In this document: positions 1-11,340 of the stretch, in pieces
Numbering within the stretch: position 1 is the first letter of the stretch
Layout of the letters: the number at the start of each line of letters is the position of its first letter
Source of the DNA: Lunularia cruciata
Lineage: Eukaryota > Streptophyta > Marchantiopsida > Lunulariales > Lunulariaceae
DNA length: 64,000 bases
Assembly: GCA_948567375.1 (NCBI GenBank)
Contig: OX419759.1
Span: 45,423,493-45,487,492, forward strand
Direction: 5' to 3'
The notes under the pieces: model-generated
Database searches by the model: none
What the model was told of the DNA's origin: nothing
What the model saw: the letters and a program-made list of their open reading frames with translations, nothing else
Position numbers and translations under genes: made by a program

Positions 1-3000
1 TGTCTTTATGCCAAGTTTCATATTTTTTACATGAAGCTATACTCTCTACCACGCTTCGACCTTGAGAAAAGTCCCTAATTTTGTTTCCAATTATCAGTGT
101 TATATCATTTGGAAATTAGAGCAAAAGCAGGATGTCTGCATTGTCTTTTGATACAAATTTCAAAAACTATACACTTGATTTCTTAAGGTTCCAGGTTGAA
201 AGTAAGAATCACAAATCCATACAATTCATGATGGAAAAGGAAGAGATCAAAAGAGAGTAGAGCATCAAATAAGTGTTACCCTAATCAACACTTGTCTCAA
301 GTGCAGTCACCCTATTTTATTGCCTTAAGAAAAAGAGTACAAAACTAGAATGAGTTGAGGTTGTTCTTCCCACATGGAAGTAAATCTCAAATGGAATTGG
401 ATCAAACCTTTTAAATCTCAAACGTGTGGATTGGCTACTCAAAGGGAGTTGCACCTTGAATCAGATACATGGATTGGTGACATGTTAGTGAACTCCACCC
501 CTTTCAATTTCCCCTTGATGGCCACATTGTCTAGCATAGAGGGAGGCTGACCATTCTTTGAGGCCTAATTCAGCCATTTAGGCCTCCAAAATTGGCTCTG
601 AAGTTTCTAGCATGTTGTAGACCTCAACACTATTACTGAAAGTACTATTTTGGTAACATATCTATCTGATCTATTTGCACCTTCATATATAACATCCTTC
701 AAAATATTACCATGCAAATTTCTACCTCTAGATAATAGCTAATGGTCTTACATGAAAGGTGGAGAAGCAATAAGAAGAAGAAGAAGTCTTCACAAATGTT
801 ACTATTTTTCATTTTTTTGAGTTCCTCTAGTAGTTTCTCTTTGTCAAGGTCATCTTCATCTTAAGATGAGTGAGAGCACCAAAGAGAGAAAAAGGACAAG
901 GAAGAACTAAACTTATGGTAGCTCCAAAGGCCATCGAGAAAACAGACAATAAGTTGGAGGAGCTCATTAAAGATCACTTACTCTAAAGTCCACATAGTTT
1001 ATGGAAAGGAATAAATGAGATTACCTTCATATTCATCTACAAAAATTTGGTGTAGTACCTGGACTATACTAGACCATGCCAATACTAAGTGTTTAACAAC
1101 TCTGTCATTAGATCTTGTATAAAAGATTGATTAGGTTCTTGTTTGAGAAACACAAGACGAATCAATGTTTGTGGTTCAAAAGGTTCATAGTTCTCTTTCC
1201 TATTTTACATGTCTCATTAAGGTATGTGCCAAAAGATTAATGCTAGTATTTTTCCATAGTGAAGGATCATACCACCAAGTTAGAATTTGAATCATGAAGC
1301 ATATTACAATTGTAGAGCTCATAGGCATTGTGCACCAAAGTGAATGGAACCCAAAAGCAAACTTGTTATATATATATCTATGTTTCTGACCGGCATTTTA
1401 GTATCACACCTGGCGGCAGCCCGCAGGGCCCTCAGGAATCTGCCTGCTAACCCTAGGTACCAAGAGGCAGAGGATGAATTTTAAAGCACTAGAGCAAGTT
1501 GTTCCTAACTATCCTCCACCACCATCATGAAGACACTAGGTTTGGTTTGTTCATATGTCATCATCAACAAAGGTAAATACAACATACATTGTGTAACTAT
1601 TGAAGAAAATGGATCAACACCAATTTAATTAATTGAGAAAGGGAGTTGATTTGACCTAGAGGATCAGCATTTCAAGACAAGGTCAAGAAAGAAGACAAAA
1701 AAAGAAGTTCTCTCTTCAGATTCTTCCTCATCTTCAGAACCAAAGGTTTGACAATGAGAAAAGAAGACATACCTTTCGAGACATATTTAAAGAAAGAAAA
1801 GAATATCAAGGCAAAGAATAACTATATCATAATTAAGGACACCAAAAATCAAAGCACAAACACTTTTCAGAAACTAGAGCCACCAGATTCATCTCTGCCT
1901 TCTTTCCTTGCAAAATATTCAAAGGGAAATTGAAATTCTATTGCAAGAGGAGACAAGTGGAGCATATACCAATGAATTGGCCACATATATGTCTTGAAAA
2001 GAGCTCCCACCCATTACAATTCTCAAATAAGAAACAGTTTTGTTGAGTTCTATGCCAAGGGTTGTTATCCCAAAGGTGGGTAGCTCAAAGGAAGAAGAAA
2101 AGGTGGGGAAGCACCAAAGACCATCATATATTTACATAGGGTTCTAAAATATAACATTGTAGTTGATTTGGCTTCCATAAAGCTAAATGTCTCTTTTGAG
2201 CAATATTGAGAGGACCACAAGTTGTACAAAAAATAACTGGCTTTTGCTCTCAAATGAGCCAAATGTGCAAGGAGGAAGGAGTTACCTTTTTTTTATTAAG
2301 AAGAGGAGTAAGACTTGCACTGACCATAAATCAAAGTGGAGATTTCAAGTTGTGTCAATAAACTGGTTAGTATTGGTGTGTGATCAAATTTTAATGCAAT
2401 GCTAGAAGATTTTGCTAGAAGATTTTGCTCATAGATTCTTGGAATTGAAGTTGATTCCTTGCATCTTACATTTTGTGGATCAAACCCAAAGCAGATTTTC
2501 AGAACAACTCTCCAATATAGTAACCACTATTGGTGGATTTCCCTTTAGGTTGAGCTATTTTGTTCTTTGGCTGGTCATGAAGATAAGGTATCCATTACTA
2601 ATTGGACACCTTGGTATTATGGTGCTCAAATGAGCATCAATTGATACTAGCACAAGCTACAGTATGAAGACCCTAGGAAATCAAACCAAAATTTACCATA
2701 GTGTCTTGGAAGACAATACCATATATTGGGAAAATATAGTTGTCTAAAGAAGGAGACATGCTTATGCAGTCACAAGAAGCATCTTCATCCACTACCATAT
2801 ACAAATGCTATTCTTGATCAAGTAATTGTTTATGCTTTTTATAACTTCTTGGGTGGCTTTTAAAGATACAATCAAGTATCCATTCATGAAGAAAGTAAGA
2901 AAAACCACTTTGATGACTGATTGAGGTACGTATGCATAAAATTATATGCCATTTGGCCTTTGTAACACACCTACAACCTCCCAATACATGATGAGTATGA

Positions 3001-3785
3001 TATAAAAAGACTAGCTTGGATCACCAAGTTAGCATGGGGTGTAAGTGTTCTTGTACTTTGCTTTTCTCTCTTTGGGAACACAACAAGGTGCCTAGTTGTG
3101 GAGCCTATAGATCAGAGGCTATAGATAAACCTGTCCTTCTAGTTTGAGCATGCATGGAATCCAACCAAGAGAACTCTTCACTCTAAATTTTGGTATTCTT
3201 GCTATCAAGTAGGGTAGTAATGTGCAACCTAACTTATCCTCATAATATGCACTCCTAGTCTATTTGTCATCACTTCCAGCATTACCAAGGAGAAGTAAAC
3301 AGTATTCTTACAAGGAAAGAACCTAAGTGCAATGCCCGCATACCAATCCAACCAACTAGGTGTACAAACAATCATGCAAGCATGAAGAATATCCAATCAC
3401 AAAAAATTCAACAAGAACTCTCAATGCTTTTGTTGGAAATGAGCTTCAAAGCCTTTGTGCTCAAGCCAATTTCAACTTGTACTCCAAGCTTGGAGTACAG
3501 ACACCTACTCATAGCGTTCAACTTGTACTCCAAGCTCCAATATGATCACTATAGCTCTCGTGACATGCTCTCAAAATTTGACTCTTTTTCTATAATTTCC
3601 ACCATGATTTCAAAATCCTTAGTTTAGAGTTTGCTTTTGGTTCTCAGTAACTTTCCACATATTTCTAGATCATAGAAATAATTAATACTAAAAAAATATT
3701 CTAGCAATCTAAAATATTCAATCATAATCACAAAAATAGGAGAATTGACACTCAATAATGGAAGGAGATAAAAATGCTCTACCAA
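1..3785 (+). repeat. Decayed long repeat X, left copy, first part
   Basis: The stretch matches 59087 to about 63000 almost collinearly with many small substitutions and indels; base 1 aligns to 59087, so the repeat probably starts before the window. Its last part (about 3165-3700) also matches 47503-48190. There is no intact gene. Plus-strand fragments such as 1530-1933 (start MKTLGLVCSYVI, interrupted by stops) and 2187-2633 have collinear relatives at 60655-60879 and 61439-61723, so they look like remains of one old plus-strand polyprotein. A recognisable reverse transcriptase piece lies at 2771-2988. I infer a dead Ty3-type element that was duplicated as part of a larger block. No LTRs were found. 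Confidence 0.7.
2771..2988 (+). pseudogene. Ty3/gypsy reverse transcriptase fragment in repeat X (left copy)
   Basis: The frame reads HKKHLHPLPYTNAILDQ, then YAFYNFLGGF, a stop, and RYNQVSIHEES. This matches the Ty3-type RT pattern HPLPF..D..L....(Y/F)..FLDG.SGY.Q. Further on, after a small indel, come the decayed equivalents of the MPFGLCNTP segment. The copy at 62190-62430 has the same layout in a single frame and shares two of the in-frame stops. The DNA downstream to about 3100 shows nothing else recognisable. It is non-functional, and the strand is opposite to G1, G2 and G3. Confidence 0.75.
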
Positions 3786-4198
3786 TGTAAAAGACCAAGA
3801 CCGAGGAGAGAAATAAGAGAATGGAAACTCACAATGGGTTACTTGAGGAATGAGGGAAAACTCTGAATGCTTAGCATGAGCTTTGGCTTTGGTACTTATA
3901 GATAGCATACAAGGCCCTTGAGAAGCTTCTCAAGAAGTTTCCTTGAGCCACTTTCTTAGAGTGCAAGCCAAGTTAACTAGGAAGCTTCTCAAGAAGCTTC
4001 CTTTTAGAAATTACCTATTTGGCATGCAAGCTAAGCTAGTTAGAAGCTTCTAGAAGCTACCTACTTGGGGTGCAAGTTAACTAGTTAAGAAGCTTCCCAA
4101 GAAGCTTCCTAGATGTTCTAGAATATTTTAGTCTAATTTGGCTTATTCTCTACTTCATTAGCCTTACTAACTATGTTGCTAAATTCCATATTGTTACA
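3786..4198 (-). repeat. LTR-a, 3' LTR of G1
   Basis: The 413-bp LTR begins TGTAAAAGACC on the plus strand and ends in TTGTTACA. It contains repeated GAAGCTTC palindromes, including the three-unit heat-shock-like array GAAgcTTCtaGAA at 4043-4055. A minus-strand TATA-like CTATAAGTACC lies near 3890-3901. The purine-rich tract immediately inside (4199-4213, complement GGTGGGAGAATA) identifies it as the 3' LTR of a minus-strand element. It is clearly diverged from LTR-d, its partner, which is about 110 bp shorter. Confidence 0.93.
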
Positions 4199-4213
4199 TA
4201 TTCTCCCACCGCT

Positions 4214-7200
4214 AGTTGATGATGTCCTCATCACCATTATAGCTTCAAACTCCAAGATGGCCATCTGTGCATTTTGGAGGTGAGAAAGAGGTTCTCATGT
4301 GGCATCATGAAGGGGATACACTTTCCAAAGGACCTTGTACTCCATATGTTGTAGGCATCCTTGTTGGATGTGGCGACGCGCAAGAATACAATCAACTTTG
4401 TACTCCTCATGATCATTGATAGGGATAGGAGGAGGAGGAGGTTGGACTCAAGAGGAAAAAGAAGAGGGATTACGAACAAAGGGTTTCAACTTGGAAATAT
4501 GAAAGACAGGATGGATGCGCATATGACAAGGCAAGGCAAGTCAATAAGCAAAAGGAGAGATAATTTGGGTGATATGAAAAGGTCCTATCCAATTAGGGGC
4601 AAGTTTACAAACTTGGGTATCAAATAGGAGGGGTAGATTACTAGAGGATAACATAACTTTATCATCAAATTCAAAGGTGAGATCACAACTATGGTGGTCC
4701 GCATATTGTTTTTGATGATTCTGAGCAACAAGGAGGTGAGATTTGGCTTGTTGAAGAGATTTGGATATGGTGGTCAAGAAGGTTGAAGTATGAGGGACCT
4801 GAGATGGAGGAGGAGCAAGAAGAGAATCTAGGACTAGCAGATCTTGGCCAACATTGAGAAAGAAATGAGAGAATCCGGTGCTTGCCTATTTAGAATTGTT
4901 GTATGCAAACTCCGCAACTGCAAGACATTCATCCTAATTGGTATGGTGAATGTTGACAAAGGCACGAAGCATATCTTCCAAGGTGCAATTTGCATGTTCA
5001 GTTTGTCCATCAATTTGAGGATGATAGATTGTGGATAAAGCAAGCTTGGTGGCAAAAGAAGGCTTGCTAAAACTTTCTGGTGAAGCGAGTATCACGGTTG
5101 GAGATGAGTACATGTGGCATCCCATGATGTTTGAATACATTATTGAAGTAGAGTTGCACCAAGGTTGGAACATCCATAGTATCAACCATTGGTGCCAAAT
5201 GGATTTGCTCATTAAGCTTATCCGCAAACACCACAATTGTTGTGTGACCTTGTTGTGTCTTGGGGAAGGAGCTGATGAGATCTAAGCTCACATGTTCCCA
5301 ATGAGTAGTTGGAATGGGAAGTGACTGAAGGAGTCCACTTGGCTTTTGGTTATTGGCCTTATTGCGTTGACAACTCTTATATGATCGGACAAACTCCCAA
5401 ACATCTTGTGTCATGTTGGGCCACCACCATTGGCGTTGGAGGGTACTCAAGGTCTTGTCCACCTCCATGTGACCAGCTATTGGTAAACCATGGGCTTCCT
5501 GAAGGTGCACAACTCAGAGATCACCTTTGGTTGGAACAAAGATCCGGTCTGCATAAAATAGAAGGCCTTCCTTGAAGGAGAAGGTGTTGTACTCCTTGTC
5601 GCCTATGTCAGACGACCATGTACCATTTGTAAAAAGGGATCTTGTTGTAGAGCTAACCAAAACTTGTTATGGACCTTAGGGTCAATTTACACCATCATAA
5701 TTGTAGCCGTGATGAGAGGAAGAGACTTCAAATCAGGTCATCGTGATATAGCATTAAGGAAGACATGGAACCGACTAGGTTTGTACTCAAGTTTGATGTC
5801 AAACAATTGGAGTTTCTCTTTTCATTGATGATGTCCTCTCTTCATGTGTTCCAAGTGTAAGGTCTGCAACAATGGCTTGTGATCAGTTTGCATGACCACT
5901 TGTTTCCCCAAGAGGTAATGCCTCCATACCTTGGTGGCATATATCATTGCAAGTTGTTTCCAATCTTGAGCAGAGTAATTTCTTTTACCTGTATTTAGTT
6001 AGCGAGACACAAAGACAATGAGATGTTGTTCATTTGGGAATTCATGTTGCAACACAACTCCAATTGCAAAGCTAGAAACATCCAAATCAACCACACAAGG
6101 TAGTTGAGGATCATATGGTTCTTGAAGAATGGGTCTTGAAGACACCATATGCTTTATCTTTTGGAATGCTTCTCCATACATGGTGGTCAAGTGGAAACTC
6201 AAGTTCTTCTCCAAGAGGTCAGTCAATGGTGCAACCACATGAGCATAATTGTGGATGAACCATCGGTAAAAACTGGCCAATCCATTGAATGCTCGTACTT
6301 CTGCAGCATCCTTTGGGGTAGGCCAATCATTAATGGCCTTGATCTTCTCTTCTTCCATCCTGATCCCCTCTGATGAGATCTTATGACCCAAGAAGGTAAC
6401 CTTGTTCTACCAAAAGACACACTTTGACTTCTTGCAATAAAATTTCCGTTGTCGTAGTCGTCTTATGACTTCTTGCACATGTTTCACATGTTCTACCTTT
6501 GTCTTGCTATAGATTAAAATATCATCCAAGAACACCACTATGGACCGATCCAATAGTCCCTCCAACACCCGATGCATCTGACCCATGAAGATTGCTAGAG
6601 CATTAGTGAGTCCAAAAGGTAGGACTCTCTACTCAAAATACCCATACCTTATGCAAAAGGTAGTCTTTTGCACATCCTTTCTTTCAATAGGAATTTGCCA
6701 ATAGCCAATACAAAGATCCAACTTGGAAAAGTAGCGTGCTCCACTTAGTTGATCAAGCAAGTCATCAATCTGAGACAAGGGATATGCATTCTTAACAGTT
6801 TGTTTATTGAACCCACGATAATCAATACACAAACAAAGTCCTCCATACTTCTTTGCAACAAATAGTACCGGTGCTCCTCAAGCAGAGGTACTATGTCATA
6901 TGAAATCCTTCTCCAACAACTTTGTAAGTGTTGTTTGCAACTCCTCCAACTCCTTTGGTGAGAGCCAATAGATAGGTCTACTCACTAGAGTACTCCCTAG
7001 CAATAACTTGAGCTTGAAGGGCATACCTCAATTGGAGTGTAATCCCTTGGCAGATCATCCGGAAACATGTCCGCAAACTCTTGAACTATCCGATCAACTA
7101 TTGTTTGATGAGGCTCTTGGCACTCCTCATATTGTTCTTGTGCAATATGCTTGATCCACACCGCAAATACAACCTTATCTTCCTCCAAAGCTTACTCTAT

Positions 7201-7303
7201 GGCTGCTTTACTAACAAACTTCCCTTCCAGGGACTCATCTTTTCCAAGCTTGCTCCATGATTGCCTTCTTGGCAAACTTCCCATCTTCGGACTCATCTCC
7301 CTT
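4214..7303 (-). pseudogene. G1 pol, 3' part: protease-RT linker, RT, RNase H, integrase, chromodomain
   Basis: Read on the minus strand from 7303 down. A protease-RT linker and RT entry region (7190-6960) ends in a TPIEV-type motif. RT fragments follow (6832-6629; the [18 protein letters not shown] and [11 protein letters not shown] blocks), then RNase H (6391-5999; FYRWFIHNYAHVVAPLTDLL and DVSSFAIGVVLQ). Integrase is at 5510-4934, with the HHCC-type WWWPN and SCQRNK region and the catalytic-glutamate block DGQTEHAN. A chromodomain remnant lies at about 4460-4290 (YKVLWKVYPLHDATWEP in the decayed frame). Several stops and frameshifts break it. Unlike G2, it keeps the integrase glutamate. Confidence 0.88.
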
Positions 7304-7729
7304 TGTAAAAGACCAAATCCGAGGAGAGAAATAGGAGAATGGAAACTCATATTGGGACACTAGAATGAGGGAAAACTCCAAATGCCTAGCATGAGCTTTG
7401 GCTTTGGCATTTATATGTAACATACAAGGTCCTTGAGAAGCTTCTCAAGAAGCTTCCTCAAGCTGTTTTTGAAGAGTGCAAAGCAAGTTAACTAGGAAGC
7501 TTCTCAAGAAGCTTCCTTCTAGAAGCCGCCTACTTGGCATGCAAGCTAAGCTAGTTGGAAGCTTCTAGAAGCTTCCTTCTAGAAACTATTTACTTGAGGT
7601 GCAAGCTAAGCTAGCCAGGAAGCTTCCCAAGAAGCTTCCTAGATACTTCCGGAATATTCTAGGCTACTTTGTCTTATGTGCTACTTCGTAAGCCTGACTA
7701 ACTTCATCGCTAAACTCCATATTGTTATA
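7304..7729 (-). repeat. LTR-b, 3' LTR of G2
   Basis: The 426-bp LTR starts TGTAAAAGACC on the plus strand. Its far end reads TTGTTATA where the siblings have TTGTTACA. It carries the longest heat-shock-like array of the four LTRs: GAAgcTTCtaGAAgcTTC at 7558-7575, followed by TTCtaGAA at 7577-7584, plus further GAAGCTTC pairs upstream and downstream. A minus-strand TATA-like CATATAAATGCC lies near 7409-7422. The purine tract GGCGGGGGAATA (complement of 7730-7742) abuts its inner end. Confidence 0.93.
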
Positions 7730-8065
7730 TATTCCCCCGCCGCTAGTTGGTGACGTCCTTGTTGCTAGTGAAGCTTTGAATTCCTGGATGGCCATATGTG
7801 CATTCTGAAGGTGAGAAAGAGGTTCCCAGGAGGCATCATGAAGGGGATACCCTTTCCAAAGGACCTTGTACTCCATATGTTGGTGACGGCCTCGTGGAAT
7901 ATGGCGACGCACAAGGATACAATAAACTTTGTACTCCTCATGATCATTGATAGGGACATGAAGAGGGGGAGGTTGGACTCGAGAGGAAAAGGAAGAGGGG
8001 TTAGGAACAAAGGGTTTCAACTTGGAAACATGAAAGACAAGATAGATACGCATGTGACAAGGCAA
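7730..8065 (-). pseudogene. G2 integrase C-terminus and chromodomain
   Basis: The open frame continues from the integrase tail (FHVSKLKPFVPN, an SH3-like end typical of Ty3 integrases) into a chromodomain at about 7933-7780. Its core is YKVLWKGYPLHDASWEP followed by LSHLQNAHMAI, matching the (Y/F).V.W.GY....(S/T)WEP.E.L pattern. Chromodomains of this class steer integration to heterochromatin. The frame runs on into the LTR, so the natural stop has been lost or the polyprotein ends close to the purine tract. The feature assigns G1 and G2 to the chromovirus branch. Confidence 0.9.
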
Positions 8066-8242
8066 GGCAAGTCAATAAGCAACAAGAGAGACAATTTAGG
8101 TGATATCAAAGAGTCCTATCCAATTAGGGGTAAGTTTACAAAATTGGGTATCAAGTGGGAGAGGGAGGTTACTGGAGGATAGCATGACTTTATCACCAAC
8201 TTCAAAGGTGAGATCACAAGGATGGTAGTCCGCATATTTTTT

Positions 8243-9271
8243 TTAGCGATTCTGAGCAACAAGGAGGTGAGACTTGGCTTGTTGGAGAGATTGGGATATA
8301 GTGGTCAAGAATGTGGAAGTATGAGGAACTTGAGATGGAGGGGGAGCAAGAAGAGAATTTGGAACAAGCAAATCTTGGCAAAAATTGAGAAAGAAAGGAG
8401 AGAATTTGGTGCTTGCTTGTTTGGAATTGTTGTAGGCAAATTCTGCAATGGCAAGACATTCATCCCAATTGGTAAAGTGGACATTGACAAAGGCACGCAA
8501 CATATCCTCCAATGTATGATTTGCACATTTAGTTTGTCCATCAGTTTGAGTATAATAGGCCGTGGACAAAGCAAGCTTGGTGCCAAGTATCTGAAAGAGT
8601 GCTTGCCAAAACTTCCCGGTAAATCAAGGATCATGGTCGGAGATGAGTACACGTGGCATCCCATGATGCTTGAAGACATTGTCAAAGTAGATTTGCGCTA
8701 AGGTTGGAGCATCCATGGTATCACAGGCTGGTGCTAAGTGGATTTGCTTACTAAGCTTATCCACAAACACCACAATGGCGGTGTGTCCTTGTTTTGTCTT
8801 TGGCAAGGATGTGATGAGATCCAAGCTCACATGCTCCCAGCAAGCTGATGGAATGGCAAGCAGTTGAAGGAGTCTACTCGGCTTCTGGTTGTTGGCCTTG
8901 TTATGTTGGCAACTCTCACACAATCGAACAAATTCTTGAACATCTCGTGTCATGTTGGGCCACCACCATTGACGTTGGAGGGTACCCAAGGTCTTGTCCA
9001 CACCCATGTGACCAGTGATGGGTAAATCATGGGCTTCTTGAAGGCGCACAAGTTGAAGATCACCTTTGTCTGGAACATAGATCCGGTCCGCATGGAATAG
9101 AAGGCCTTCCTTGAAGGAGAAGGTGTTGTACTCCTTGTCACATGTTGTTAGATGACCATGTATCATTTGGAAGAAGGGATCTTGTTGTAGAGCTAACCAA
9201 AACTTGTTATGGATCTTGGGGTCAATTGACACCATCATAATTGCTACCATGATGAGAGGAAGAGACTTCAA
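8243..9271 (-). pseudogene. G2 integrase core
   Basis: The first frame (9271-8624) holds the zinc-binding domain (HDLPITGHMGVDKT, then WWWPNMT and CESCQHNK). The catalytic core follows, with the first aspartate in HVSLDLITSLP and the second in VLISDHDP. The second frame (8569-8243) holds the third catalytic block, which reads DGQTKCANHTLED: the expected glutamate is lysine (GAA to AAA). With the frame break at 8624 and this substitution the enzyme cannot be active. G1 retains glutamate at the same place, so the change is private to G2. Confidence 0.9.
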
Positions 9272-9980
9272 ATCAGGTCATCGTGATAGAGCATCAGGGA
9301 TGACATGGAACCAATCTGGTTTGTACTCAAGTTTGATGTCAAACAATTGGAGTTGCTCTTCCCATCGTGATGTTGACTCTTCATGTGCTCCAAGTGTAAT
9401 ATCTGCAACAATGGCTTGTGATCAGTTTGCATGATCACTTGTTTCCCCAAGAGATAATGCCTCCATACCTTGGTGGCATATACCATTGCAAGTTGTTCCC
9501 GACCTTGAGCACAATAATTTCTTTCAGTTGTATTTAGTCGGTGAGATACAAAGGCAATGGGATGTAGTCCATCTGAGAATTCTTGTTGCAACACAAATCC
9601 AATTGCAAAGTTAGAAGCATCAAAATCAACCACACAAGGTAGTTGAGGATCATATGGTTGAAGAATGGGTCTTGAAGACACCATATGTTTCAACTTCTAG
9701 AATGCTTCTTCATGCTTGGTGTTTCACTGGAAGCTCAAGTTCTTTCCCAAGAGGTCAGTCAATGGTGCAATCACATGAGCATAATAGTGGATGAACCGTC
9801 GGTAAAAATTGGCCAATCCATTGAATGCCCATACTTCTGTAGCATCCTTTGGGGTAGGCCAATCAGTAATGGCCTTGATCTTCTCTTCTTCCATCTTGAT
9901 CCCCTCTGAGGAGACCTTATGACCCAAGAAGGTAACCTCCTTTTGCCAAAAGGCACACTTCAACTTCTTGTAGTAAAATT
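9268..9980 (-). pseudogene. G2 RNase H and RT thumb region
   Basis: The frame at 9963-9724 covers the end of RT (TFLGHKVSSEGIKM, WPTPKDATEV, NFYRRFIHYYAHVIAPL). The frame at 9693-9268 covers RNase H, with DFDASNFAIGFVLQQE, REQLAMVYATKVWRHYLLG and QTDHKPLLQIL in order. The RNase H acidic positions are visible in DFDAS, the glutamate of REQLA and QTDHK. A frame change near 9700 separates the halves. It would remove RNA from the RNA-DNA hybrid during reverse transcription. Confidence 0.88.
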
Positions 9981-9981
9981 T

Positions 9982-10525
9982 CTATTGTCGTGGTTGTCTT
10001 AGGACTTCTCGCACATGATTCACGTGTTCTGCCTCTATCTTGCTAAAGATTAAGATATCATCCAAGAACACCACCACTGACCGATCCAATAGTCCATCCA
10101 ACACCCGACGCATCTGATCCATGAAGACTGGTGGAACATTAGTGAGTCCAAAAGGTAAAACTCTCCACTCAAAATGCCCATACCTTGTGCGAAAGGCACT
10201 CTTTTGCACATCCTCTATATCAATCAGAATTTGCCAATAGCCGCTGCAAAGATCCAATTTAGAAAAGTAATGTGCTCCACTTAGTTGATCAAGCAAGTCA
10301 TCGATCCAAGGCAAGGGATATGCATTCTTCACAGTTTGCTTATTGAGCCCATGATAATCAATATAGGAACAAAGTACTCCATCCTTCTTTGGAAGAAATA
10401 GTACCGGTGCTCCCAAGGAGAGGTACTTTGTCGTATGAAGTCCTTCTCCAACAACTCTGTAAGTATTGTTTGCAGCTCCTCCATGTCCTTTGGTGAGAGC
10501 CGATAGATTGGTCTACTCACTAGAG
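9982..10525 (-). pseudogene. G2 reverse transcriptase
   Basis: The RT palm is mostly open from 10416 to 9982. It shows [52 protein letters not shown] and the catalytic box [12 protein letters not shown] (the YxDD motif in the usual Ty3 form, with a leucine). The entry part (10525-10420: [13 protein letters not shown]..) is in the neighbouring frame, joined to the protease. A frame break near 10420 and the replacement of ALTNAP-type residues mark decay. RT copies the element's RNA into DNA. Confidence 0.92.
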
Positions 10526-10529
10526 TACT

Positions 10530-11327
10530 CCTTGGCAATAACTTGATCTTGAAGGGCATACCTCGATCGGAGTGTAATCCCTTTGGCAGATCATCCAAAA
10601 ACATGTCTGCAAACTCCTTAACTATCCGATCAACCATTACTTGGTGAGGCTCTCGGTCCTCCACAAATTGGTCTTGTGCAATCGGCTTGATCCACACCGC
10701 AAATATATACTTATCTTCCTCTAAAGCTTGCTCTATGGTTGCTTTACTAACAAACTTCCCTTCTAAGGACTCATCTCTCTTCCAAGCCTGCTCCATGGTT
10801 GCCTTCTTGGCAAACTTCCCATCTTGGGCCTCCACTTCCTTCAAGGTTTGCCCTATGGCTACCTTCTCAACAAACTTCCCATCTTGGGACTGACTATTCT
10901 TAGGTGTCTTACTCAGAGGTGCCAGACAACCTGATCGGAAATTCCTACCTTGGTGTTGTACTTGAATTTGGCGTCGGGTCCAATCAAATTGAACCTTATG
11001 ACGTTCAAGCCAAGGTAGACCCAGAATGATATCATAGTGTAGAGGTGCCACTACAAACCTCATACACTCCAAATACCCCTTCCCAATCTTGAAGGTAATA
11101 AGATGTGAGGTGCAGAATGCAAAACCCTTTCTACCATCTCCCATCATCAAACTACTTCCAATCACTGGCTTGATAGGAATACCCAATTCCTTTGCTAGTT
11201 GCATAAACATGCAATTCCTTGAACTTCCAAAATCAACTAAAATCATACAACCCCAATTAGATATCATACCTTGCAAGTGAAGCAAACTTGCATAGGTCAA
11301 GCCTTCAATCCCATTGGAACTAATCAA
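10530..11327 (-). pseudogene. G2 aspartic protease with repeated linker
   Basis: A single frame of about 330 residues runs 11327-10329. Residues 28-115 are a retropepsin-like domain: CMILVDFGSSRNCM at the active site, then LGLPWLERHKVQFDW. The expected D-(S/T)-G reads D-F-G, and G1 has the same change (13300 region). Residues about 145-210 form an imperfect tandem repeat of about 20 residues (QDGKF.EK/KK.., LEGKFVSKATIEQA). The linker then enters RT through VDRIVKEFADMFLDDLP. The protease would cut the polyprotein; with phenylalanine in the motif, activity is doubtful. Confidence 0.88.
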
Positions 11328-11340
11328 GCTCCCAGTAGGC

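Noticed and set aside
3640-3785. Extra LTR copy just outside G1
   Set aside because: The AAATGCTCTACCAA motif on both sides of G1 partly reflects the ACCAA target duplication and a chance nearby repeat at 14817-14832, not another LTR.
7796-8701. Plus-strand frames of 128 and 159 codons
   Set aside because: They lie antisense to the G2 integrase and chromodomain and are shadows.
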